NCBI GenBank assembly: GCA_013400975.1
Contig: WBMZ01000345.1
Location: 310,001-374,000, forward strand
From: Atrichornis clamosus
Lineage: Eukaryota > Chordata > Aves > Passeriformes > Menuridae
Direction: 5' to 3'
Length of the DNA stretch: 64,000 bases
Shown here: positions 39,603 to 54,500 of the stretch, one piece after another
How the letters are laid out: each line of letters starts with the position of its first letter
How positions within the stretch are numbered: the stretch's first letter is position 1
Made by a program: the position numbers and the translations under genes
Notes under the pieces: generated by a model
Told to the model about the DNA's origin: nothing
Seen by the model: the letters and a program-made list of their open reading frames with translations, nothing else
Database searches by the model: none

Positions 39603-41101
39603 TTGACGACAAATACTTTGAGCAGCTGTGCCCAAGTCCTCTTCACCTTACTGTGTGCAGTGTGTTTAAAGAGCTGGAAAGAATCCCTGGTTTGGGGATA
39701 CTGAAGCTCTTTACCTAGACAAGAAAGTAAAAAACCATAAACAAATAAGAAGCCAACTCATTTACAGCAGTACAACAAAAATCTGCGTAAGGCACCATCA
39801 TTTCTGGAACTTAATGTGATTAACATTGTTCTTCGTGAAGAGCATATTAAACACAGAATATTTTCAAAGTGCAAAATTACCTGCAATATATTTACTACAT
39901 TCAAATTAGCAAACATAATGCAGTATTTGGCAATGCAAAGAGATTTATCTTAATTTTTATTTGAATCAAATCACTTTTAGTTTAACATGATCTGAAGTTA
40001 TTAAAAATTCCATAACAAGCCTTTTTCCACCCCAAATGTAACAATAATAATATTTTTAAAAATTACAGCAACAGTTCTGCGAACAAACTGATATTATCAT
40101 GGAAAACTCCTGCAGAAAATAAAGTTGTTAGGTGATAAAAATCATAGCAATTATCAGCAATGTTTCATTCTGTAAAGAAACTCATAGATTTTAAGTGCTA
40201 AGAAATGAAAACTTCTATTACTCTGATACTCTAACATCTACAATCAGACCATTTCCTCCTAATCGAAGCTGTATGTGTTACCTCAGGTAAGACTGGATTT
40301 AGCAATCAAACTATAGATTTACAAATAGTTTTAGCTAGAAAGCTTTAAATATAAAATCACACCTTTTTGTTTTTTTAAACAATCAAAGGGCTACACATCC
40401 AGCTCGTGCTCTTTACAAGTATTCAGAACTACATTCTGAATTACTTAAAAATAAACCTTAAAATAAATCTAAATTGCAAACTGAAATTAAATCACCAAAC
40501 AAGAAGCATCATTCATACTATCATTTTATTTTTTTTCATTTATAATTTGCTTCCCTAAGAACAAAATGAATCTAATTTTCACACATTAAAACAGCTGAAC
40601 ATCAGAGCAAGCAGCTTTTACATCAGATTTTAACCTTACCTGGCATTCATCTCTTTACTTTATGCGCTACTTTTCACTGATTTTAATTATTTTCTGAGCA
40701 TTTTGACTTGACACTCAACGTAGTCCTACATATGACTTTTGCTAACCGGTATTAATATACAGCTTCATTCAACCAATCACTGTTTCCACATGTATTCAAA
40801 TTCTTTCCAACACTTACGACAACATATTTGCTGACATTTAAAAAATTCCATTAAGTTTTGTTAAATAAAATGGAAGCAAATTGAAATTTACAAAGCTTAA
40901 AATTTTATTAAAGAAAACTCAGTGTGCTTGAATTATCAAAACAAGATTTAACAAGAACATTTTGTCATCAAAGGTCTACAGTCAGTCTGCAAAATGGATC
41001 TGGTAACCGAACTCCATGTGGCTTTTAGGCAAGAAGAAGTGCAGAACAGTGCTTCTGGAAAACCTGACAAGCATTTAGGTAAGGCTAGGTACCTGACTGC
41101 T

Positions 41102-41207
41102 ACTTTACTAGGGACTGGGTGCTCACTATTGGTTTTGGTTTGTTGGGGGTTTNGGGACTTTACTAGGAACTGGGTGCTCACTATTGGTTTTGGTTTGTTG
41201 GGGGTTT
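41102..41207. repeat. Direct duplication around a single-N gap (assembly artefact)
   Basis: 41102-41152 and 41157-41207 are 51-bp copies differing at one base, with N at 41153. It lies in the inferred ARL5B 3' UTR. Confidence 0.9.
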
Positions 41208-42477
41208 TTGGGGTTTTTTTTTTAATCCTCATATGGGTTTTTAGTGGGTGATTGGTGGTTAGGTTTTTTTGATGCCTAATGTTCTCAATTAACTCCGTAT
41301 CTTTAAGATTATCTTTACTAACCTAACTTCCCTTCAAATGAATTAAGAGTTACTAGGCCCAATCTCTCACCACCTGTTTTTCACATTTCAGGTGAAGGAA
41401 TCTAATCAAACACTGTCAAAAGTTCTCTGCTTGTGCAAATGAGACCAAAAGCAAAAATTAAGGCAAAATAATTTCTCTGCAACAGAATCTGAAGAAGTAT
41501 GTGATAGTAGGTAAATAAATGTCAAGATTAGCTACAGCACCATGGTTTTGTTTTGTTTATAAATCTGGCTTCCCTTTTGATTTCACATTCTTTTAGAAAA
41601 CAGCATTCTCACTAAAAGGTAAGAAAGGCTCATGTATACAGACTTTAACATTTTAACAGTATACTGCAAGTCTACACATAACACTGGCTGCTGTGATTTC
41701 CAAATTTAATTACCAAGAGATTTATTTTTGAAAAGGTATTCAAGTTCTGAATGACTATACCAGCACTTATTAACAATTTTTAAGCTGTACTGTACAGAGA
41801 TGTATTTTCAAGTAGAAGAATATCCTAGAACTACATACCAGAGAAACTGAGACTGAAACAGATTTCTTTTAAGGCAGAAGTTCCATTGTATATCAGATTA
41901 AAAGCCACCACAATATTAACTATAACTAGTTCATTAAGCATTTAAAAATTTGCATTCATAGCTATTAATTCCCATGCTGGCTAGAACTCTATTAATGTTC
42001 CAGGAAGTCCAGCAGGAGGTATGGTTTCCTTAGAGGTTAAAGCTATAGCAGGGTAAAGTTAACCTAAACACTACCTTTAATTATTAAATAAAATGTGCTC
42101 ATTTATGTTAGTAAGTTATACAAACTATTTAGAAAGAGGAAATATGAAATATTGACAATGACAAAACAGATTTTAAAAAGCTACCATCAAAAAAGTTAGA
42201 ATACATATTCAGAGGAATTTCAATGCTTAAAAAGAGATTCACATATGTTCATCCAGTTGAAGATTAGCGTATTAAAAAAAAGGTAAGAAAATACTTTTGT
42301 GTTTCAGTTCAACTGTGCTTGATTCAAGCATAGCTTAGAGGTTGGCTGATATAAATTAAATATGGTCACTGCCTCAGCAGCCAAAAGTACAGAAAAATGT
42401 ACATGTTCACAGGATAAATAGAAGTCTCTTCTTTTGGAGGAATAATCAAAAAAAAAAAACCAGAAAAGAAAAGAAAG

Positions 42478-42526
42478 CTATCTCACTCCAATACGGGAGG
42501 TCATCCACTCCAAGCCTTGGCATAAT
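42478..42526 (-). CDS. ARL5B: ARL5B last coding exon
   Basis: The exon completes Gly164 and encodes [15 protein letters not shown] followed by TAG at 42478-42480. The acceptor is TTTCAG. The end TSRIGVR is diagnostic of ARL5B rather than ARL5A. Confidence 0.97.
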
Positions 42527-45500
42527 CTGAAAGATAAGAGATGTTATATTGGTACTAGTTCTATTCCAGCATTGAAAGTAATTTCCACTTGTTTTTATGT
42601 GTAAAAGTATCTACCTAAAATAAATTAAATCAACTGGAAATGGGATTGAAAGCTGAACAGAGTAAATAGTGTTTTAAGCTAAGCCTACTTAGGCTTCAGC
42701 CAGAAGAAAACGGTCAAGCACTCTATTTTATTGAAGCTTGGCAGTACTTCATTTTTTTTACCTTGTAAACCTAAGACACTATTCTTAAATGCTTCCTCAT
42801 AAGTACATGGAAACAAATACATTTTCTTTTCTTACAGAAAGCTAGACCTTTACATTCTAATACTAAAAGACAATAGGCCGGTTATCCAGACTGAATTGCT
42901 TCACAAAAAGACAGTATATCAAGAATTCCAAATACACGTTACAAAATTAAAAGTATGTTTAAATTGAATACTAAGACTGCATTGGATCTAATCTGCCTAC
43001 TAACTCAATTTGCAGCTCCATTTTAAAGTCTTCCATTTCAGAAGACAATACTTTCCTTTGATTTTCTAGGGATCTAGTTACCTAGTTTATACCTCTTTGA
43101 GCTTTAGCTTTGTACAGTAAGTCAAGATTTAGCTATCCAAGAATGCTAGCTTCACTCACACGGGGCTGATCTCCCCAGATTCTTGTCAGATCTCCCCAAG
43201 GAAGCGTCAGCTCAGCGATCTAACTCTGGGAATGTTTTTTCTAAGTTGATCTCACTACTGTCATAGTTTAAAGTATTTTAAATATTCACCCCCTTTTTTT
43301 TTTTACAACAGGAAAGAAGCAGCCTAGAATGGCCACTATTTCTAAAGTTCGTATTTATTAATTACTACTTTCTTTCAAATGTCAACTTGGTTAAAGATCT
43401 TAGTACATAAACTGAGTATTCAAAAGTGACTTTAGCAAAACTAGTAGAAGGAAGGCAGAATTAACTCTTAGAATAAAACAATACAATCCAAAGACCTAAT
43501 GAAAAAACCCCCACCTTTGTTCTCACTAACACATTCCACTCTAAGGAAGTTAATGCCATGATTCACTCTACAAGACATCTCCATGACATTAGAAAATACT
43601 TCATGCTAGAAAATGAGGCAGATGCCCTCAGTTCCCAAATACTCAGTTGGATTCACTATTTTTGATGTCACAAGATCACATCATTGTAAAGGTTGTACAA
43701 AAGCTGAAAAAACCCTCTAAATATTACACATTATATGACTGTTTTAAAAATCAAGATGAAAAATTAGTACACTTCACACCATACAAGTAAGACATTATCC
43801 AACTTATTAAAAGGCATCCAAAAATGTTTTTTGATCTTTACAGACTAAGGATCTACAGCTAGCTCAGTTTTCCATTTAGTAATTGCTGGCAAAAGTATAC
43901 AAATTTCAAAATTAGCTACATTAGCCAGATATAAACAAAAAGTTTAATATTGATAACAATTTTGTTTTATGACAGATCTATGTACCTTTTCATCAAAACT
44001 GTGTTTCAATGCTAATCAAAAAACCCAGCCAACCAAAAAAAGACCCCAAACACCCCAACCTCCCAGCTTAGAAGCTTCCTGTAGATTAGAATATAAAGAA
44101 AGAAAACAGTAGCTTATTTTTTTAAATACACATTGACACACTGAGTAAGAGAGTACCACACAGAGAGTAGACAGTTATGTCAATACTTGGGTGGAGGGGT
44201 GTTGCCAGGTTTTTGGTTGAGGGTTTTAACAACAACTGAAAAACTTTCATATGAATTTGGAGCCTGAGCTAAGAAAAATTCCACAAGGTTCAGTAAAGAA
44301 AATAAGAAATTCAAAATGTCCCTCTGACTGCAAAGTTCAGAAAATAGGAACTTTTAGAAAACCCATGTTGGTGTCAACAGGCTTCTAAAACGGTATTTTC
44401 ATTTACCCCAAATTGCCACACTAAGCAGTAAGCATTTACCCTTCTCCTGTCAAAGCACAACAGGATTGAATGTGCCACGGGTGATCCTTTATGGAGCTGA
44501 GGGTGAGGTATGCAGATATCTCGGCAGCCGTCATGCAGCCTTTCATGTCCTGCTTGTTTGCAAAGATGAGAACTGCAGCTTTCCGTAAATCCTAGAAATG
44601 ATTTAGAGCACTCGTAATAGCTATTATAGGAAACTAAGAGGCTATTGTGCTAACTTAATTTCTTAAAAAAAAATGAATTCAAGCTAGTCTACAATTACAC
44701 AGGAGCACAGAGTTTTGACCATGTTACTGTACTAAAAATTCATTACAGTAAGACTGAAAAAACTAATTTATTCAGAAGCATTCTCTACCACAGAGAATCA
44801 AACTGTAATGTATTATATGAGTATCCTTTTGGTGTTGACCACAGGTTCATATGTAATTAATGAAAGTCTTGTCAAAATACATTTCATAATGCTCCAAAGC
44901 ATTCAGCCAGCTGAATTATTTCTGGTTAAACATTCCAAGTTGAACAGTAAATACTATTCAAGTGGAAAAGCCTGCTAGATATCACTCCCTTGAAAATGCT
45001 TTCAAGTTCATTAAGCAACTTCTGCATTGATTAAAACAGTAATAATTTAAGAAACCTTTCTGAATTCTCGTAAATTTAATCCTAGTGTTCCAAAAAGGGA
45101 GCTATAATAATCTTGCTGCAGCTTTAGTAACTAATTAAAAGTGGTTTTGTTTCAGTGTAGCATTCCAAACAGCAATGAGACAAGAACTGGGATGTATGGC
45201 TTTAGAAGTGCAGAAGGGTAAACAAATATAATACTCAGGAACCTGAGAGTTGTAACTAAAAAGTGCTCAATACATTCCAAAGTATATTAAATTTTGAGAC
45301 TATTTTTCCATCAAGAGAAAAAATAAACCAAAACAAATTAACACAGTTTTATAATCTAAAGCTGAAAATTCACTCCTACAAGTAGTCCAGTCTAGGCCTA
45401 CTGACTGTTTGCAAGAGATGGTAGATCACAATTTACTAAGAGTTTGAGACTGGAAACTGAAAAATGACATGGGGAAAACTTCACCACAATAAATCATTTT

Positions 45501-48500
45501 CCCACCTTTTTCCGTAGTGAATTTGCTCCTTACCCAAACTAAAATACGAAACTGTAAAGCAAAAACTCACTTATTTGAAACAAAGTAACTCAACAGAATT
45601 CCTTGCACTGTACTAAATCCTTTTCTTTTGAAAATGAGGGAGAATATTTAGATTTAAAATAATCTTAATTTAGCTTCAGAGTGATCACAGAAAGTTTCAA
45701 TGTACTTTATCCAAGCCAATGTACATGTTAATTTAGGATGTTTGAGGCAATTCACCCAATGTTGAACAGTCCTCAATACAACATATGGTAATAATAAAAG
45801 TACTACCAAATAATTCAGAAGGAAAATGAACTGAAATTAATTTACCCATAGTATTATATACGCTCCTTAATTTTAAGGAACAGGATTAAAACAAACAACA
45901 GAAAGTAGGCAATTCCATTTCTTTAAAATAAAAATTAAAAAAAGAAGTTTCTTGAAATTTTAACCTTTTAACTGAAACAGTCAGTGGTAAAGGACAATAA
46001 TATTTGGTTACATTAATATGATGCATAAGATATTTCACAAGGTCAATATTTGCAAAGTAAAGACTGATTTGATTACAATCAAGCAAGCCTTATTAGAAGA
46101 GTGCATCAGAATAATTTTTCTGCTTATTTATAACTTATATAGTTTTAAAATGTGATCCACATGCATGCACACTTATTCTCAGAATTCTTTTTTCTGATGG
46201 TATAATTTTTGTTAACATAGGAAGCATGAAATGTTATTTGACTGTTCTCAACAAAACTATTATCCCAACTCCCCACCATACCTCATGAGCCAGCATTCTA
46301 TAAAGTTCTTCTTTTGTAATAGAAAGTCGCTCTCTATCAATGCTGTCAACAACCAGAATGATGAACTAGGGAAAAACACCAATAGTACAGTAGGTAAATA
46401 TAAAGTACAAATTACAGAAAGCACATTTTCAAGAGACCACTAATGCAAGTCTTCCTACAGCAGAGACATACACTTTCACAGGACACTAGAAAAGAGAAAG
46501 TAACAAAAGAGAGAAAAGAGAGACTGTAACAAAAGGAGAATTAGAAATCACTGCTACAATTCTCCAACATATGCTCCAAATCACTTTGCCTTGTAAAATT
46601 AAAGAGATTCATTAGCCATTGAAAATGACCACAAATATGAAAAACTAAGTCAATTTAATGCTGCTGTGCCTTTGAGATGCCTAGCAGATGAGGAGGAACA
46701 GTAACAGAATTATTCATATCAGGGAGGATAGGATTAGCATACTAAACAGATCTCTTTTCTTCCTCAACTGTTTCCAGCAGACAAAGCTTCTAAGTAAAGG
46801 GAAAGTTCTTCTTTCCAAGTACTAGAAGGCTCTGGATTTCAAATACATACTAAACATAATATGAGTAACATTCCAAAAGTATCAGAAAAAGTATATATAT
46901 ATATATATCTCCAAATTCCAAAGTCAAAGATACTCAAGGGACAAACGCCAAAAATGTATTGCTCTGTAACAGATAACGCTGGCAGAAGTCTCTTTACCCT
47001 CATGTGTGTCTTAGATGTAGCCATACTTTTCCAGGAAAAATTAAAAACTAATCTAAAATACTAGAGATGAAATTTGAGATGTCATCACCAGGCTTTCAAC
47101 AGATCTAGGACAGATCGCTGATCTCGCCTCTCTTCAAGGGCATAGGACAGAAAACCTCATTTTACATGAGAATACTTATATAATGAGCAGTATCTACAAG
47201 AGATCTCTGCTTTTAGTAGAAATGGTGAGAAATGAATTCTAAAATATTTTACATCAATGTAGATGTCTCAAAATGAGTCCTCAGAGATTATATGTGCATT
47301 TTGTACTGATAACCTTTTGGCATCAAAAAGATTGTCGTAAGAAACAAACCCCCAAAAGACAACTGTTGCTGAATTCTACTCCAACCTTTCCAGCAATGGC
47401 AGCTTTGCCAGCATTTCATAAGTACTGCACAGCTAGACTTTCCTTCACCCTTTGGATAAAAGCTACAAGCAAAGGAGCTTTTTTAAATACTGCTGCCTAG
47501 AGAAAGTTTCATTACTAATTATCATTATCTCAAAACCATTTCAGACTGGGAGTATGGAAGTCTGACCACTGTAACTTCTCATGGAATTTCCAAATTACAT
47601 TGCAAAATTTTCTTTTTAATCTACATTTAAAAAAATTCAAAAAATCTCATCTAAAATGTGTTTCAATATCATTTGATTGCCTAGAAAAATGTCTAACTTC
47701 ATAGTTTACAGCATAGGTCAAACAACATTACTGTAAAGTACACAGAAAAAATACTTCAAATACTACCAGAAAAATGGCTGCATACCAGAGATACCTCACA
47801 GTTTTTGAGTTTATTCTTCCTCAGTAAGATTTAAAAATGGCACAGCTGCAATCTTTACAAAAGTATATCAATATTCCTAGTAAATAAATATAATTTCAAA
47901 CAAACTGATTCAATTTGCAGATTTCAAAGTAGGTTCTCATACCTCTGTGTTTGAGTAATAGGTATTCCACGATGACCGTAATGATTCTTGTCCTCCAATA
48001 TCCCACATTAAGAAATGAGTGTTTTTCACCACTATTTCTTCTACATTGCTTCCTATGGTTGGAGAAGTATGAACCACTTCATTCATTAAGCTGAAGGAAA
48101 CAATATCACACTGTAAGGACTAGTCAGTAAAATCCACAAAGCTTGTTACAGTTGTAACAAATGTTTTGCAGATAAATATGGGTAACTGATAAAAAATATT
48201 AAAAACCAAGTGTGTTTTTAAAAAGCTATATATTTGAACTTCTGTAGAAAGAAGTGACTGTAGACATGCTTAAATAAATCAGCAATGAAAAATAAGCACA
48301 TAAGAAGCATAAAAAATGGATAAGCATCTGTGTTTTAGGAGGATTGTCTTTTTAAAGGACATTAACAGGTACTTAAAATGCACTTGTTTTAAAATAGAAG
48401 CTGCCACTCTAAAGATCCCAAATATGAAAACACTAAACTGTGCAAAATATAAATCAGAATATAATTTTATCAGAGCACTCTACTTAGTAACTCAATACTG

Positions 48501-51500
48501 AAACAAATCCCAAAGGACTGTTGGTTACATAGCTGAAAATTTCTCAGTTCCACCTTTAAGCTTGCTCAAAAACGCTTATTAAAAAAAGTCTTCTTGGAAA
48601 ACATACTATGCTGCTTTAATATCCAAATATACAGACAATAATTTAGCTACACCCTCCTCCTTCTCTATATTAACAATCGTAATTATGGTCCTGATAACAC
48701 TCTTGAATTTATCATGGATATTCCTGTAATGCTGGCTAGACGTGGGTGCAATGATGCTATTGAAAATTAGTAACGTAGGACCTGGGCAAGATGAAATAAT
48801 GTTTTTAGGAATTCTCCATCACAAATTTTAGACACTGGAATTGAGAAACATTTGGAAATATTTCTGGATTTTTGCAGAGTGGCTAGAATTTCTGTTAATT
48901 TAAAAATCACTTTCTTTTCTGCAGTTACTGGCAACAGGATTATTTCTGTGCTTACAAATTCAGACAGGCTTCCAAGGCAAAAGATTGACAGTTTACTTTG
49001 TGCTTGAATGTACAATTTTGTTATTTAATTTATAACTCAGTTTTAAAGTACAGCAATTCCTTCGCTTATCCTTTAAATATTTACTGTTTAGAACAACTAG
49101 TATCATTCATGTACAAATTGTGATCTAGAACCCTAGAGATTCCACCAGATTACAAAGCTGAATTTTCAATGATTAAACAGTGACAAATTCTAAAATGCAA
49201 ACAGAAAAACAAGTAGTTCATATACTTACAACTGGTAAAGAATAGTAGTCTTTCCAGCATTATCCAGTCCGACTATGATTACTTTGTGCTCTGCATATAT
49301 ATATTAAAAAAAAAAAAAAAGACAAAAATAAATTAGTGGAAACAGTAATAATCATAATTCCGGTTAATCACTCTTTCTTACTGAAAAAAGCAACTGCTTG
49401 TTTGTCTTATTTCAATAGCTTACACACATTAGTGGTGACTGCAGAACAGAAAAAAAGCCAAACAAAACCTCATCTTCTCTTGAGACTACAGTCTCAGGAA
49501 AAGTCAGCAGTGGAAATCTCAATAAAGGAATGCTTACTAATGATTACTTCATCAACAACATCTAGTTTTAAAAAGAAAAGTACAATGAAAAAATATAATT
49601 CATAGCAGTGTATCATGTTAAGAACACCAACAAACATCCAAAGACTGCAATAGATATTACCCTAACATTCAAGGCTCAATAACAACCATTTGTTAAGATA
49701 CTGTCACCATTCACACAGTAAAACCTAAGAGGAAGCTCTATTTTGAATAGGCTACAAATTCTAACTTGGCAACTTCTGAACGCAAAAGTCACAGAATGAT
49801 AGAATGGTCGAGGCTGGAAGACACTTCCGGAGGTCATCTGGTTGAACTCCCTTGCTCAACTGAGGCCACATAGAGCCAGGTGGATTTTGAACGTATCGAA
49901 GGATGGAAACTCCGCAGCCTCCCTGGGCAGCCCGTGTCAGTGCTCAGTGACCCTCACAGTGAAAAAGTGTTTCCTGATGCTCAGAGGGCACTTCTGTGTT
50001 TCAGTTGGTGCCCATTGCCTGGTCCTGTCATCGGGCACCGCTAAGACAAATCTGGCTCTGCCCTCTGCACATCTTTTTCTCATATGTGAGATGCTCCAGT
50101 CACTTAATCATCCTTGTGGCCCACCCTGGGACTCTCTCCACTATGCCCACGTGTTGCTTCTGCTGAGGAGCCCAGAACTGGACACAGTACCCCAGGTGAG
50201 GCCTCATCAGTGCTGAGCAGAAAGGAAAGAACACCTCCTTCAACCTGATGTAAAATCCAGCATACAGAATAGTGATCTTGAAATTGCTGCCATGTTATTT
50301 TCTTCCAGGCACAGGGGAAGCAAAACAAAAAACTAACAAAAAACTAACAAAAAACCAAAACGAGCAAAAAAGTCCTCCAGTATTTTTATGCTTCCATGTA
50401 AATAATCCTCAGAATTTCAAATCCAGCAGCACAACCAATCAGAATGCTGGTTCTTTTGCTACATGTGTGAAGTTAGAACATACTGATCCAATTACTGACC
50501 AAAAAAGCAAAACACTTGAGAACCAAGAACTTGCAAACGGATATATAAAAATTATGTGAACAAGCTCACTTTTAAAGAGATAATATTTACAATCCTAGGG
50601 CACTTATTCCAAAGCCAAACATGGCTTACAGCTTAAAAGATTTCCTATAAAACACCATGTTTGATCTACAGGATCAAGTAAGTTACTAGATTAGACGATC
50701 TATAATAAATATCAAATTAGCAGGATTTGGCCCATAAGTGGGTGGTTTAAGGAAGAATTGGTTTTTGGTTTGAAATTTATTCATATACAGTAGGTCTTTT
50801 CATAGTGAAAATCACTGTAAAACATTCTCTTGTTTGGCACTTTTAGAAGTTTTGCTATGCAATAGGGTGAAGTGTATTTCCTTGTGCCAGTTCCCCTACT
50901 ACTGCATCCTTTGAACACGTTCTAAGGAAAGAACATTCCTGGGTGTAAATGCAGTAGTACCTCTAGCCCCATAAACAGCAGCATCATTAATTAAAGGCCC
51001 TTCCCAATACATAAGTAGTATGAAATCCTCTCTACTTTCAACGCTAACAAATCACGCCTTATAGCTTGACTGTCCATCTCTTCAAATTCAGTTAAATTTA
51101 AAGAGCTTTCACAGTTCAAATACAGAAATACCCTCCTGTTGTTTTCAAACCAGACAAGTTGTCAATTATTGCCAGGAAGAAAATGATTCTACTTTTGCAG
51201 CATTCTGTTTGAGTTATTTCAAGAAAGAAAAGGAATTCCAGTCAGGCATTACACTGCTCTTTCTCATCTTGTTATCAGAATACAACATTTTAGGCATGAA
51301 TGATTGGAGTGTTGATGATACAATATCACACTACTTAAGGTAATGAAGAAAAAATCTCTGTTGAGATGATTGCCTTTGAAAGCCACTGAAGTGTGAATGG
51401 TTCAACACTAACAGGAAAAAAAGGCGCAGCTTATGCGTGTTACTTCATAGTCAAACGGTGTTTCATCAAGTGATTGAATAAGCACAAACAAGAAACAGTC

Positions 51501-54500
51501 ACACAAGTGTTAATTAATGGTGATATGGGCATGAAAATAGTAAGATGAAATCATCAGTATCTCATACAAGTAGCAGATTCCAGAACTATAGTAATGGAAA
51601 ACTCTTCACTTACAAACTTATTCCTAAGTTGAACTTTTGTCTAGTTTGATTAAAATAAAAAAAAATTTACATGTAGATGTGCATTAGAGGAAAAACATGT
51701 GAGCTTAAAAACTACCAAACTAAGAACAGAATTTTAGCAAGACAACTACTTGTTTACAAGAGCAACTAGTAGAACATAGATGCCACATTTAGGAGAAAGG
51801 ACAGTTACGGGGTAAACCACAGGCAGTGATTTATTTGTGTTCTGTACTTACAGACTAAACCAAGTTTCTCCCTTTCACTGGCTGGTACTCAAACTCAGTT
51901 TAGGTTGTATTCATGAATATCCTCCCAGTCCACCATGTTCTTGGCAAAAGAAGAAGAAAATCCATAACAAAGTTGAAAGAGCAGAAGAGAAGAATTTTTA
52001 TTAATCAAGTAGGAAGGGGGAGTGGGGGGGAAAGTAGAAGTAGGCATATGCAGGGGGGAAAAAAAAAGACAGTATTAGACTACTCCCTAAAAGAATCCTA
52101 GGACTTCTTTGGCTTTATCAACCATTTCTAGCACACTGTTAAAAAATTAATATGCAGTATTGTTAAAAAAAGATCTGTGGCAATTTAATATTACAAACAC
52201 AGGACAGTGAGGGTTTTCTTCTTGCAGATGTTAGAAGACATAATATGCTCTTTTATTNAGGGTTATCTTCTTGCAGATGTTAGAAGAAAGACATAATATG
52301 CTCTTTTATTCCCTTATCTATATTTTTCTATGGCAAAAGGGCCCAAAACTGAAGATTCAATTTTCCTAACTTTGCCTTTTCCTCTATTTTACAAAACTTA
52401 AAAATAAAAATGAAAAAAATTCTAAATACTTTAATGATGAGACTCTTCCAACATATTTGGAAGGAGAAACAACTACTGGAAAGGGTACTGATACTTTTCA
52501 GGCTGTGAAACACAAAACATTAATCTGGTTCCAAAGAGCAACAATCTCGGAGGTCTCAAAGTCGAAGACAGAATGCAGATAGAAGTTGGCTAAAGAGGGA
52601 GCAGAAGGAATAGCATAATTCTACAGGTCAAAGAGGTTTCAATACAAAGACTCATTCAGCACACCAAAAGCTACCTGAGAGTCTTCTTTGAAGCTAAAAT
52701 ACATCTTGTATCTCCAAACTTGATTACAAGAAGGGAAACTGTCAATAGCATTTAGTAGTCAGTGGAACCAAAATTCATTTGGTTTTCCACATCATGGTCT
52801 CTCCTAGCTTGACTGGGAACTGCCAGTAAGCCTAAGTGAACTGTGGATTTACAGAAGTTCAACCACCTTGAATTAGAGCTTACCATTATTTTTCTTGAAG
52901 TAATTTTTTAACAACTGTAGCAATTATTCAGAGCAACCTGTAAGACTCTGAACAATTACTGTTCTAAAAATAACTAAACCCTGGATTTGTGAGCTTCTTA
53001 AAGAACTCTATCAGACACATATAAAAAAATAAGGTATTGACAACCGTCAGTTACCTCTATCAGGGTTGCTGACATTCACTTCCATTTTTTAACCTATAGT
53101 TGCATTACGAGGAATCTTGACAGTATTGATGGAACGATAAGTAAGCACTCAGCCACGTGTTAACACAGGCAGTAATTTAATTGCTCCACCATCTATTCAT
53201 ACTACTATGTTGCTGAGAAGAATGCACCATGTGAGTACTGAATAATACCTTCAGCAAGACATTTTTTAAGTCTGATTTTTTTTAAACTTCTGAAAGTAAG
53301 TTACTTTTATAATAAATTCAATCTGAACTTACATCACTTAGTAACTAGAACATAAATGGCTGCAGGCCATGATATTTTAAATGAAAACAATACTTGGGCA
53401 ATGTTTTTTGTCAATTTCAAAAAAAAAAAAAGGAAAATAATCAGGAAGGCATTAGAAAGTCACCTAGAAACAGAGACAAAAGTCTATTTTAAATTGTTTC
53501 TGAGTAAAAATACCTCTATTTCAGTTCACATCATTCCATTACTACTTCATTATGAGACAATATATATTTAGAGTTGAAAGACTTAGACACACCTTGTCCC
53601 CCATGCTCTACCTGACAGTACAGAGATGGAACTTTTCAAACCTTTGCTTTGTTTAACCTTTCCTTTTGCCAGTATGAAGTGCTGCAGGCTATCACACAAC
53701 TCACACTAGCCATGATGAACTGATATTATGCTCCTCACACAGCCCAGTCTATTTGCATCTTTGGGATACTCCCTCCAAACACTTAAAATCAATGTGCAAG
53801 CTACTGTGCTAGTCTGCTCAACAAGTGGCTTCACAAGACAGCCTATAAATTCTCCAAGGAATTATCTAGATTTTACATAACTAGAAGAACAACCAAAATT
53901 AACTTATAAATTACTATCCTTTATTATTAGTAATGATGTTCTTTAGAGAAAAAAAGTTGTGTAGCTGGAGAATAATTTCCCATTAGATAGGTCAAAAATT
54001 TATGTTTGAAGTGAGTTTTCTAGAATGGAATTTCAATTTTGGCCATGAAAAAACCCAGACTTTCTTTTCCATGGTTACCACAAGAAGAGAAGGTAAAGAA
54101 AAGAAAAAATAAAGCAAAAACCAAACAAAAGATAACTCCAGCACCAAACCAAGATCAGGACACACCGCAAAAGCTTCTCATTGGGATAAAAGCCAAATAG
54201 TAAATATTTCATGGTATTATCTCATTTATCTTAACTGTGAGACTAATTTTTCATTAACCATTTAAACACATCAATGTATTGGGTTTGCATGGCAAGGTCT
54301 TGATAGTGGACAGGGCTGCATGGTGTTTTCTATGGGAAACTCCTAGCAACTTTTCCTGTGTTTATGGAGCCAATGCCAGCCAGCTCTGAGTCAAGGACAT
54401 CAGGAACAGGAGTAATGCCTATGGGATAACGTATTTAAAAAGGGGAAAAACGTTATTGCACGGATGTAATTGCGGCCAAAGAAGAGAGGCGTGAGAATAG

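Larger units (their letters stand above)
39580..42477 (-). other. ARL5B: Probable ARL5B 3' UTR
   Basis: The AT-rich stretch downstream of the stop has no other gene in it. Possible AATAAA signals on the minus strand lie at about 41721, 40904, 40525, 39957 and 39597. The one at 39597-39602 is the best, because a G/U-rich stretch (minus strand, about 39575-39550) follows it at the distance expected of a cleavage site. That would give a 3' UTR of about 2.9 kb. The end is inferred, and shorter isoforms are possible. The single-N duplication at 41102-41207 lies inside. Confidence 0.45.

Noticed and set aside
49842..50216. 124-codon plus-strand frame
   Set aside because: It is antisense to the CR1 3' end.
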